A stretch of 64,000 nt of DNA from Umbilicaria muhlenbergii. Taxonomy: Eukaryota > Ascomycota > Lecanoromycetes > Umbilicariales > Umbilicariaceae. The notes under the pieces are model-generated. The model did not search any database. It was not told where the DNA came from and worked only from the letters and a program-made list of their open reading frames with translations. The position numbers and the translations under genes are program-made. Location: positions 3,034,808-3,098,807 of the forward strand of contig KK106983.1 of NCBI GenBank assembly GCA_000611775.1. Direction: 5' to 3'. Below are positions 54,218 through 64,000 of the stretch, in pieces (position 1 is the stretch's first letter; each line of letters starts with the position of its first letter).

Positions 54218-55782
54218 ATGGTGGCCAAATCACATGATACAGGGACCAGAATTCAAGCTCTGGCTTTAGCAGAGTATGGTGCTCCTACAGCAATTGTGGC
54301 TGACGTAACTGGCTTATCTGCACGGTCAATAAATCGCCTAAAGCAGACTGCTCAACAGCGTGGGTTTGAACCAGAGAAATCAAAGGTTATACTCACCAAA
54401 CATGTGGAGGACGCCCCTTGATCTGGACGCTTTAAGAAAATAACCTCAGAGCAGGAGGAGGACGTTGTCAAGAGGGTTAAAAAGGACTGTTATGGCAGGG
54501 AGATGTCTAGTGCTGAATTGAGTGCTGTATTCAAGCTTTCTCCCATGTCAGTGCTTTGAATTCTTCATAAAAGCAGGCTTCACAAATGAAAACCGACCTG
54601 GAAGCCTGTTTTGACGCAAGACATGTGAAACCACCGCCTTGCTTTCACTGAAGCTCACAAAGACTGGATCATAGAGGACTGAAAATGAGTCATATGAAGT
54701 GATGAAACTAGCGTTATACTGAATCATTGACGAGGGGGGTTAGGGTTTGGCGTACTGCTGAGGAACAGTATGACTGGACTTGCATTTGACGGTGATGAAA
54801 GGGAGCCTCTGAATTCATGTGGTGGTCCTGCTTCTCATATGACAAGAAAGGGCCCTTTCATATATGGCAGTCAGAGACAGCCGCTGAGAAGTTTGCCAAC
54901 AAAGAAATAGAGAAAATGAATAGAGCGCTGGAACCAAAGGCCAAAGAAGACTGGGAGATTGCAACAGTCATGAGAAGAATGAACTTGACCTGCCCTGAAA
55001 AGCCTCCTGGATGAGCTCCTACCTGGAGGTTCAATGAGGCAAATGGAGCAGTTGTACGGAAGAAAGGAAAGGGGGGTATTGACTGATGGCAGTATCAGCA
55101 GCATATTCTTAAGGACAAGCTCATACCTTTTGCTCAAACATGTGCCCGAAGTCGCCCTGATACTCTCATTCAAGAAGATGGAGCCCCTAGCCACATGTTC
55201 AAACATCAGCAACAAATCTTTATGGATGCTGGAGTCCTCCGCCTGATATGGCCAGGCAATTCTCCAGACCTTAATCCCATTGAGCCCTGCTGGCCCTGGA
55301 TGAAGCGTCGAACCACCAAGAAAGGGGCTCCCCGTAACCGTATTACCGCTAGTAAGGCGTGGACGAAAGCCTGGAGAGACCTTGAGCAATGGCAAATTCA
55401 GCGCTGGATCAAACGAATTCCTAGGCATATTCAGCGAATTATTGAGCTGGAGGGTGGCAATGAGTATCAGGAGGGCCGTGTGGATGGAGACTCTCACCCT
55501 TGAAAGACCAATCGACGACGGACCAAGGCTCCAGATTCTGCTGGACAAGCCAGTCAAAACCCTGAGCCAGTTGAGGCTACTCCTTCTCCTCCTTCTCCTT
55601 CACCTTCTCCTTCATCTCCTCCTTCCTCTTCTCCGCCTCCTCCTCCTTCATCAGAGCCACAATCACCCTCTCCTCCACGACGAAGACGAGTTCCTAGAGC
55701 CAGAGCAGCGCCAGCAACAGCAACAAGGGCTCAGGCCCGCAAGGGTGGTCGTCCACGTGAGGGCAGTGAGGTCCTGAACTAA
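54218..55782 (+). mobile_element. Tc1/mariner-type DNA transposon, broken transposase
   Basis: One frame carries a helix-turn-helix start (ALAEYGAPTAIVADVTGLSA, then RSINRLKQTAQQRG) and a DDE_3-type catalytic end: S-DETSV near 54,697, QEDGAPSHMF near 55,180, and WPGNSPDLNPIEPCW near 55,250. The catalytic acids are therefore visible. After the core the frame continues as a Pro/Ser-rich tail and a basic AT-hook-like end (KGGRPREGS). Numerous in-frame TGA codons interrupt it; at the conserved WSDE motif the Trp position itself reads TGA. A frame shift near 54,800 is likely. Inverted terminal repeats were not identified. Non-functional. Confidence 0.8.
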
Positions 55783-55810
55783 TGACAGCGGCGTTGACGA
55801 GCCAGCTGTT

Positions 55811-55885
55811 ATGAGGGCGGCGGCGGCGGCGAGGCAGTGAGGCGGCGGCAGGGAGGCGGCGGCAGTGAGGCGGCGGCAGTAAGGC
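55811..55885. repeat. GGC-rich microsatellite
   Basis: Repeats of ggcggcggc with gaggcagtga units directly behind the transposase frame. Strikingly GC-rich within an AT-rich block. Confidence 0.7.
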
Positions 55886-56271
55886 TTGAATTCATGATCC
55901 CTATAGGCGTGTTAGCATGCTTAGAATACGTTGAATTGACTCACCAATTCGATAACAAAAAGCAGTTCGATTTTCACGATTTTGAAAGAATTACTTACGG
56001 CTCCGTACAGCCAAGCGATATCCATGGCGATCGTGGCGTAGCTGTGGCTGGGAGCCTCAGGCTAGCCTATATTAGTCATCCCGAGTCAACGCGTATTGCC
56101 TCCTCCTCATCCCTTAGCCAACGTTCAACAACCACCCACATTCCTCCAGCCAGTACTTTTACCACGTCGAGTTAAACCGCCTCTTGAGACATAGTAAACT
56201 CTTACACCCTCTTGCAACTCCCTGCAGTTGAATGACCTATTTCCGATCGGTCAGGTGCATGTTGCCACGAG

Positions 56272-56639
56272 ATGGCTAATGTCTTGCAAGATGACCGCAT
56301 CGTCATCGAGAAGTATCCTTTAGAACACTCTCTAGATCATTTAGGGGACGCACTTCGAAAGGCAGAGGAATTTCACGATGCAGCTGATGATTCCTCTGAT
56401 CAAGCACGGCGAAAAGCAGCATCTGGACTTCTCGTTGCTTTAATAGGTAACAATGGCACTATAACCCATATTGCTCTTTGGGCTTCTATATTAACAGTCA
56501 AATTTAAGTAGGCTCAGAAGCATCCGGTCATCTTGGCTCAAAGACTGGGAACCACGATGTTGCTTCTGACTTATTCAGACTCCGTCAACGTGTGCAGAAG
56601 GCAAATCATGATTTTTTATTGCAGAAAAGTGAATTTTAG
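56272..56639 (+). CDS. Small two-exon hypothetical protein, apparently intact
   Basis: Exon 1 is 56272-56446 and exon 2 is 56512-56639, joined by a 65-nt intron with GTAACA donor and AAGTAG acceptor and exact phase. The product is 100 residues and I do not recognise it. The first 60 residues are Asp/Glu/Ala-rich and helical (LDHLGDALRKAEEFHDAADD, SSDQARRKAASGLLVALIG). The second exon gives SEASGHLGSKTGNHDVASD and FRLRQRVQKANHDFLLQKS. No signal or membrane segment. It lies in the GC-balanced island between a dead transposon and retrotransposon fossils, yet shows no stop in frame. It could be the surviving start of a longer, truncated gene. Confidence 0.5.
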
Positions 56640-57645
56640 CAAAAGTTTACTTATTATAAGTTTTACTGTTATTATAACACTGTGTGTGTACTTGTTTAAA
56701 CAATTGTTTTAATAATTATTTTTTTATCACAAAATTTTGATGTTCTGCTCAAGATTTAAGGTTGAGCTTAAAGCGCTCAGAAGGTGCTAAGAGCAGCTGT
56801 TAACTGAGACATGAGATCAGAAGCTCAGAGCGCTCAAAGTGTTAAAAATTAACTTAAAGTTAACTTGTTAAATTGCTGATGTCACATGTGATGATAAGAG
56901 ATCTTGTCATTTATGAAACAACTGATGAAAGCCTGAGTTTACTCTTAAGGAATTTAATTTGAACTTTACAAAATGATGATTCATTTGTAGAAGTAACATG
57001 CAACGCTGATTATACATCAGTGAAGTGCAAGGCTAAAGCTGAAAGTCTTTAAAGATTTAACTTCAAAGGCCTTTTATTTCATGTGGAACAAATATACATT
57101 TCAGAAGAAAAGTTAATAAAAGCAGAGATTTTAAAACATCATGATGATGATGTCTTGACAGGGCATTTCAGGGTAAAAAGAACTTTTAAATTAATTAATC
57201 ACAAATATTATTAAATTAATATAAGTCAAGATGTTAAAGATTATGTTGCATCATGTGACATCTGTTAAAGAGTAAAAGTGCTTAAACATCATCCTTATGA
57301 TGAGCTACAGGCGTTGCCTCAGTCAGAAGAATCATGACAGCAAGTCATAATGAATTTTATCATTAACTTGTCATCAAGTAAGTGCAAGAATTGCATTTAT
57401 GATGTGATCTTAATGATTATAAATCAGTATATGAAAATGACTCAATATATTCAAATCATGAAAATGATTACAGCAACAGAGTTAGCTGACTTATTCTATG
57501 AGGAAATAATATGCTGATTTAATGTATCAAAAGAGGCTGTCTCTGATTAAAGATATTAAGATCATGCAGAGCTCATTATGCAGATATGATAATTAAGAGA
57601 TTAATTTTAAGAAGTCATTAAGTGATGAGCAAAACTACATATGTG
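56640..57645 (+). mobile_element. Fragment G: Ty3/Gypsy integrase remnant
   Basis: From about 57,000 to 57,600 the plus strand keeps traces of the RNase H-integrase spacer, an HHCC-type zinc-binding region (HHDDD, GHF, CDIC) and the integrase core (MNFI near the first acid). No LTR is found on its left. AT-rich and heavily decayed; a fragment only. Confidence 0.55.
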
Positions 57646-57719
57646 AGTGTTGCAGAATTAGCTGAACGCGCTAAACTCAATCAAAAGTTAATGTAAATTA
57701 CTTAATCTTATCATGCTTT

Positions 57720-59001
57720 TAACATTACCCCCCTCTCTGAAAAAGCATCATTCATGATGTTGCTGCAAAAATAACATTAAAATGTAACACCCTTGCCCTG
57801 TTGCCTTGAATGACTTAACTTTAGCATAACTTGTTGAGGTATTTATAATGAAATTCCTTCAGCACTTCTGTTGAGCTGTTAAACTCACCTTTGTCTGCAT
57901 AATATCACTCATTATTGCAGTCAATTTCATGTTATTTGACCTTGTATTGAAGCCTGTCATGATATCATCTTAAGTTAAGAATATCATCAACCTCTTAATG
58001 CTCCTCCTCATCTTTCATCACAATGAAAGTCAGTGAGGGTGTATGCTGACCTGAAAGAGGATCAGTGACACATGAGTGAAGCAACTTGAGGCTGAAGATG
58101 TCATGAATTCACATGATAATAAGTAGCTTCAGTTGATAGGCGGCTCTCACTCATTCTTTAACATGAAACAGTCTCAACTGCTTGTCTTTCAGGTCATGAC
58201 TTAATCATGTGATTTTAATGTTACAGCTTAACAGTCATATCATGTCTTTTACCTCATAGCTGACATCCTTTCAATGTTTATTCACTTGTGCTTTTATAAA
58301 TTCCCTGCTCTTCTTCAACTGCTGCTTACTGAAATCAAGAATTTTCTGCATGTGAGTTGTTATGTCCTTCACCTTCACTGACTGAAGTCATTCACGGGTG
58401 AATTCATAGGTAGTAGTGTCAGGATTAAAACTCATGCATGAGTGAAAGCCTTTGTTAAGGTAGAAAGGTGAGAGTGAGGTCATTAAAGAGCAGTTGTTAT
58501 TATCACTGAACTTAATCATAAGCAATCATTTCACTCAGTCATCTTGCATGTAGTTACAGTATGTTCATAAACTCTGTTTGACATCTTGATTGATCTGTTC
58601 AGTTTGGCCGTCAGTCTCTGAGTGATAAGCAGTTGATAAGTTAGCCTTGATTTTCAGATGTTTACACATACTTCATCATAAATTTAAGATAAACTGAGGG
58701 CCTCAGTCTGAAGTAATAAAGCTGAGCAGGTCATGTAAGTGATAAATGTTTTATAATATAAATTATATTAACTTCTTCATTGAGGTTCCTTCATCTCTTA
58801 AATGACAGAGAACATAATGCCTTTCTTTAAATAATCTGTCAATGAGGATGCAGATAGTGTTATAGCTCTTTGATATTAACAGTTTAATTATAAAGTTCAT
58901 GACAACATTCTGTCAGCATTGTTGCAGGATAAAAAGTGACATCAGAAGTTCATTAATGACATCATGAAGTGATTTACTTCATTAACAGTGATGACAGTTT
59001 C
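57720..59001 (-). mobile_element. Fragment H: Ty3/Gypsy integrase remnant with polypurine tract
   Basis: On the minus strand the integrase core with the GQTE-type motif region is near 58,600, and its C-terminal part runs to about 57,800. At 57,727-57,740 a polypurine tract (minus strand gagaggggggtaatg) precedes a probable 3' LTR start TGTTAAAAGC at about 57,723. The LTR's other end was not found. The right side is cut by element F at 59,002. Confidence 0.55.
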
Positions 59002-59218
59002 TGTTACAACATGATCAATTAACACTGATGAATATTAAACTACCTGATGTTAAATTAAATTGAGATTAGTGTGTCTTGACACTCTGACATTTATGTTGTG
59101 ATTACACTTACAAGACTGCTTCCTTCTTTGTACTTTTTTAAGTTCAAATAACTCATCTCTTGCAACAGTTGTAGGCCTGCTTATGAAGTGAAATAATTAA
59201 TTATAACATTAGAAAAGT
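59002..59218 (+). repeat. Element F 5' LTR (217 bp)
   Basis: TGTTACAACATGATC...TTAATTATAACA. Reverse complement of the element E LTR, allowing for about 10 bp of length difference. Confidence 0.78.
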
Positions 59219-62200
59219 ACCTACACTCTTTTTGACCTCTGAAGGTGACAGAATATCAGCTGAGATAAACATGTATATTAATGAGAAAATTCTTCCTCAA
59301 TATCATCAAACATCTCAACTCACAGTCTACTAAGTGATCAGGAGATTCCTAGAACATTTTAAATTTATTAATTAATTATCAACAATCAATTCTCAAGTCC
59401 TGTGAGAAGTAAGCAATGAATGATTAAGAAGTACTCTGTCACAGTGATAAATAATTATAAGAAGCAGTCACAACAAATGAAAAGTTCTGCAATATGTAAG
59501 CACCCTCAAAGACTTATTTGTAAGCACAGACAACTGCAGTAGAGGCAGTTAAAAGAGCAAGATTCTGAATTGAATAATCTCAGCATTAAGAGTTGATGTC
59601 TGAAGCACTGAAGAAATCATGATTAAATCACACTGAGAGGAAGAGATCTTTTCTTAATCTGAAAGATTATCCTTGACTGAAGAACAGCCAGATGATCATG
59701 AGAGATTAAAAACAGTAAACATTATGAAGATGAACTCTTGAGATGAGGTGACTCCTGAAAACTTATAATGATGAGCAGCACATGATCTGAAGAACACTTG
59801 TCATTTAATGTTAAAGATGTTAAATCAGAGAGATTCATACAAGGCACAGATACAGAATTTAAAAGAACAGAATAATCAGAAAAACTCTCAGATAAAAAAA
59901 TTAACAACTGAGAAACAAGAACTGAAACAGAATATGTTGAAGTTAACTTGATGATTTAATAATTCTGAAGCAGAGTGATCAAGAGAAGACACATTTAAAT
60001 TAAACATGAGTGACACAATGAAGAAGCATTCAGCAAAGTTTTCAGATTCATTAATTCTGAATGATGATCTTAAGCTCATGTTTCAGGTATGAGATGATCA
60101 GATGAAGAGCAAGTTATTAATCAATGATGATTGATTCAATCAGTCAGATCAAGATGAAGCTGAACATGTTAAAATGACTTACATCAAGATGTGAGTTAAC
60201 AGCAAGGCTGCTGAACATCTTTATTCATGACTGAAGGCTCAGTCAAGAAGAGAGATTTATATTAAGAAGATTATTCAGTACCTGAAGAACATCTTCAAGA
60301 ATTCAGATCATCACTTGAAGACATGAGAGCAACTGAAGAAGTTCAAGATGTCTTATTTTAAAAACTTTAACATGTTTCAGTCAGAGTTTCTATAACTGAT
60401 GAACTCAGTGAAGATGTCAACAGATCAGTGAAAAGAGGAAATTCATGACAAGTTATATAACTCACTTCAAGTTCAAATGAAAATCTATGTCACTGATGAG
60501 GACATGTCATTTGACACTTATTATAAAAAGGCTCAACAGTTCATGAGAGATCTTGTTAAAGTAAGTGAAAGAATTAAGAAATGAAAGAATCAGCAGAAGC
60601 TGCAGAGAAAATAATCAACTTTTAAATTTAAAAAGAAGATAATCACCACAATCACTGCTGTTGCATGAGAAGCAATTAAGTTAATGTTAATTAACATAAC
60701 TTATTATATTTATAATAAGAAAAAACACCTGATGAGGAATTATCCTGATAAGTTAAAGAAAGCTGAGGCAAAGACTGTAAACTCTGATCATTCAGATTTA
60801 AAAAATGAGCTACTTTAGATGAAGTCTTCACTCTAAAGTCAATGAAAGAAGCAAAGATAAGCAAGATGAAAATGTTAAACATTTTAAAAAGATCATCATT
60901 GACTTAAGATTATCAACTTGCAGTCAACAACTTAATCATAAAGGTAGCAGCTCTGCTAAACATCAGTGTTGTTGAAAAGACTTTCATTCACAAGAAGCAC
61001 TTTAAATTTGTGAAAAAGCATCTGCAGTTATACATCAGGACAGCACAGAGGTCAGTTCTCTTAACAAGATATAATAATCAAAATGCTGAGGTGATCTTCA
61101 GAGCATTTACAGCAAATTTAATGATTAATGAAAAATGAATCTCTACTCACTTCTTGTTTTATGACATCAGCAGGCATGATGTTCTGATTGAGAGAAAATG
61201 ATTCAAGAAGACTAAAGTATTAATTGATTATTTTAATTGAAAGCTGATTTGACCTGAGGAGGCTCAATATCAGGCAAGCAAGAACTTAATGATATTAAGA
61301 TGAGAATTACAATTATCAAAAGTCAAATCAGAACATTAAGCAAATGCTGAATGACATAATAATCTGCATGAAGCAGCAACATCAACTCAGATCTTAAGAA
61401 GAGCAGAAAGAGATGAAATCATAATAATGTTTAATAAAGCTGACCCTGAGGATACTGAACATTCAACAAGGTTAAATGAGTAAAAGAAAAAGTTCATGAA
61501 ATCACTTAAAAAGTCAGTCCTGCAGCTACAGGCACAATCAAAGACATGAAAAACTCAACAGCAGATTAACATTAATGAGATGAAAAAACAGCTGAATGAA
61601 AAGAAAGGTTTAATGAATCACATGAGTAATTTAATGAATGAAGGTCAAAGTTCATTAAATGTAAAGAAATCAAAGGATCATAAACCTCCTCTTTATCAAG
61701 AAGTGAATATTGCACTTCTGAAAGCAGAAAACTTCTTACACAATGTCAGAAGAGAAGAGATGATTATTAATGTCATTAACATTCATGAGGTTAATCACTT
61801 AATAAAAAACTGAAGAAATCCCTGTCTGCTGTTGCAGAATAAAATGAAGTTGAATTAAAAAGTAAAGGAAAAATTACCTCATCAGTATTAAGAGTTTGTG
61901 AAGGTTTTTAACAAGACAGCATCAGATCAGCTGCCTTTACATAAGAAAAAAGTGAATCATGATATTATCTTGAAAAATGAGAACAATCTGACCTTAAGTC
62001 TCTTGTACAGCATGTCACTGAAGCAGTTGAAGTTAATCAAGACTTACCTTGAAAATCACTTGAAAAAAAGTTTCATAGTCCTTAATGATGCTCCTTACAT
62101 GTCATCAGTTCTCTTTGCAAAGAAACTTGAAGAGGGGTGATGTTTTTATGTTGATTACTGAAAGCTTAATGTAATCATTAAGAAGGATAAGTACCCCTTG

Positions 62201-64000
62201 TCTTTAATTGAAGAGACTTTAGCATGACTGATTAAAGTAAAGGTTTTTATCAAGCTGAATGTTAAGCAGGTGTTCTACTGAATACAGATGAAGAAGTTTA
62301 TCAAGAATTTAATCACCTTTCAAATGAGGTACAGATTTTACAAATACAAGATTTTATTTTTCAGCCTTTGCAACAAACTCACCTCCTTTCAGAGGTATAT
62401 TAATGATATCTTATTCAATTATCTGAATGATTTCTGCATGATTTATGTGAATGATATTTTGATCTACTTGAAGGATCTGTTGAAACATGATGCTCAAGTT
62501 AAAAAAGTGCTTCAACATCTTAAGAAAGCAAGCCTACAAGTGAACATAAAGAAGAATGAGTTCAACATTCAATTTATCAAGTTTCTGAGCTTCATCATCA
62601 GCACTGAAGATATTATAATGAACTCAGACAAAGTTTTTGTCATCAAAAACTGACTGTTATTAAAATCAGTCAAGGAAATTTAATCCTTCTTAAGATTCTG
62701 CAACTTTTATTATTACTCATTAAAAAAATGAGGTTGAGTTGTACATCTGTTGACAAAGTTGACTGCAAAAGGGGCCTGACACCTCTTAGAAGAGCTGAAA
62801 ATTCAAGTTTTTGAGAAGGTAAAAAAGCTGATGTTATCAGATGTTATTCAAGCTCATTACTCACCTTATTTGAAAACTTGAATGAAGACAGATGTCAGCA
62901 GTGAAGTTGTTGCAAAAGTGCTCACTCAACAACAGAAAGATGATAAGTGAAAACCTGCAATTTACTTCTCAAAGACAATGTCACCTGAGGAAATGTGATA
63001 TGAGATTCATGACAGAGAGATGTTAGCAGTTGTTAAAGTCCTTCAAGAATGACATGACATGTTATTAAATCTACAAGCAGCTCCTTTTGTCACAATTACA
63101 GATCATCATGTTTTAAAGTACTTTATCATCAAGTGATTACTTAATTCATGACAAGCTAAATGAGCTGATATTGTGACAGACTACAACTTCAAGATTACTT
63201 ATTACTCAGAAACAGTCAACATTGTTGTTGATGCTCTGACAAGAAAACATGATGAGTTGATCACTCAGAAAGAAAAGAACATCACTGCATGAACACAGTT
63301 ATTTTTGAATTCTAATTACATAATAACTGCAATAGATGAGGGTTCAATGAATGTTGAAAGTGATTCACTGAATGAGACTGAACAGGTGAAAAATTCTTAT
63401 CAGCTGATGAATCAGATTCTGTAAGTTAATCACTTTCGTGAATCACTGAATCAGTGTCATCAGATGACAAGAAAGGAGGAACAAAGCTGAAAGTTTTAAG
63501 ATAATCTTTTTACATGATTTGAGAAGCTCATGATGCTGAATGTTGATGCTTTGCAGACTCATTTAATTAATGAAGCTCATTCAACACCTGTGATGATACA
63601 CTCAGGCAAGATTAAGATGACAAAGCTGTTGTCAGTTCAGTATTACTGATCAGGTCTGTCAAATGACTGTTCAGTTTTTATTTTAAACTGCTGAACATGT
63701 CATTAAATGCACATACTCTGAGACAAGACCTCAGGCCTACTTCACTCTTTATTAATTGAAGATAAGTGCTGACAGCATGTCTCATTCAACTTTAAATTCT
63801 TCTCACAGGACAAGAAAAGCTTTAATAATATATTTGTTGTTGTTGATCACTTTGAAAAAAGGGTCTTCTCACTGTCATGTCAAAAGACAGTTACAACAGC
63901 TCAAGTTGTGCAATTATATTATAAGTACATCTGAAGAATCTATGAAACATCTGAGACAACAATGTCAGACTGAGGGCCTCAGTTCATCTCAACATTCATG
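59002..64000 (+). mobile_element. Element F: Ty3/Gypsy fossil running off the right edge
   Basis: 5' LTR 59002-59218, then a leader, a gag capsid-like region about 60,080-60,640, a decayed knuckle region near 60,700, reverse transcriptase about 62,050-62,700, RNase H about 62,850-63,250 and integrase from about 63,500 to the window end. Same family as element E, opposite orientation. Broken in many places by the same transition-type decay; the 3' end lies outside the window. Confidence 0.8.

Noticed and set aside
55382-55777. Leucine-rich frame suggesting a membrane protein
   Set aside because: Frame shadow of the Pro/Ser-rich tail of the transposase (ctcctt repeats).
54218-55782. Alternative genetic code with TGA as tryptophan
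   Set aside because: In the Tc1-type relic TGA also stands where other residues are expected, and intact host genes in the window use TGA as stop and TGG for Trp. Mutational bias explains it better.
33850-64000. Classical CpA-to-TpA RIP
   Set aside because: CpA and TpG remain abundant and TpA is not in excess; the depleted contexts are CpG and CCA/TGG.

Overview
The window is nuclear DNA of a filamentous ascomycete (Pezizomycotina; the class cannot be fixed from sequence alone). Support comes from short GT-AG introns (mostly 49-150 nt) with CTAAC/CTGAC-like branch sites, a COP9 signalosome subunit 6, fungal-type homoserine O-acetyltransferase, Rpc31, a Kre9/Knh1-type surface protein, a TMEM184/DUF300 transporter-like protein and a lipase-NB-ARC-TPR NOD-like receptor. 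Gene models were spliced by eye. Where an intron is stated, both splice sites keep the reading frame.

The window has two compartments. Bases 1 to about 33,850 are gene-bearing, GC-balanced DNA. In order: an unrecognised two-exon gene (-), CSN6 (-), an Hsm3/PSMD5-like HEAT-repeat protein (-), Rpc31 (+), an unrecognised basic protein (-), a Kre9-like membrane protein (-), a decayed cysteine-rich gene between two copies of an 83-bp repeat, a 560-bp Mutator-like MITE, a SAM methyltransferase (-), a cysteine-rich single-pass membrane protein (-), a short-chain dehydrogenase (-), an unrecognised gene (-), MET2 (+), an Acinus-like SAP/RRM protein (+) and a TMEM184-family protein (+). From 26.4 to 29.8 kb there are only gene remnants, including a surface-protein pseudogene. 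A complete seven-exon NOD-like receptor (29.8-33.65 kb, -) ends the compartment.

Bases 33,850 to 64,000 are AT-rich and almost entirely nested LTR-retrotransposon fossils of the Ty3/Gypsy group. The order of insertion can be read from LTR lengths and target-site duplications. Element A sits 7 bp inside the 5' LTR of a relative, element C. Element B sits in the 3' LTR of A. A solo LTR sits inside C. Beyond 50.4 kb lie a B-type LTR scrap, a half element E (-), a 636-bp unit with 170-bp direct repeats, further integrase-bearing fragments G and H, and element F, which runs off the right edge. All are inactivated. A GC-balanced island at 53.44-56.64 kb holds a broken Tc1/mariner-type DNA transposon and a small spliced gene that looks intact.

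The strongest unusual signal is the mutation pattern of the AT-rich compartment. CpG is almost gone, and CCA/TGG are scarce while CCT/AGG persist. CpA/TpG stay abundant, TpA is not inflated, and the palindrome TCATGA is very common. Classical repeat-induced point mutation (CpA to TpA) would leave a different footprint. Elements A and B also both carry a cysteine-rich coding-like stretch antisense to pol, between pol and the 3' LTR. The housekeeping genes do not form a pathway cluster.
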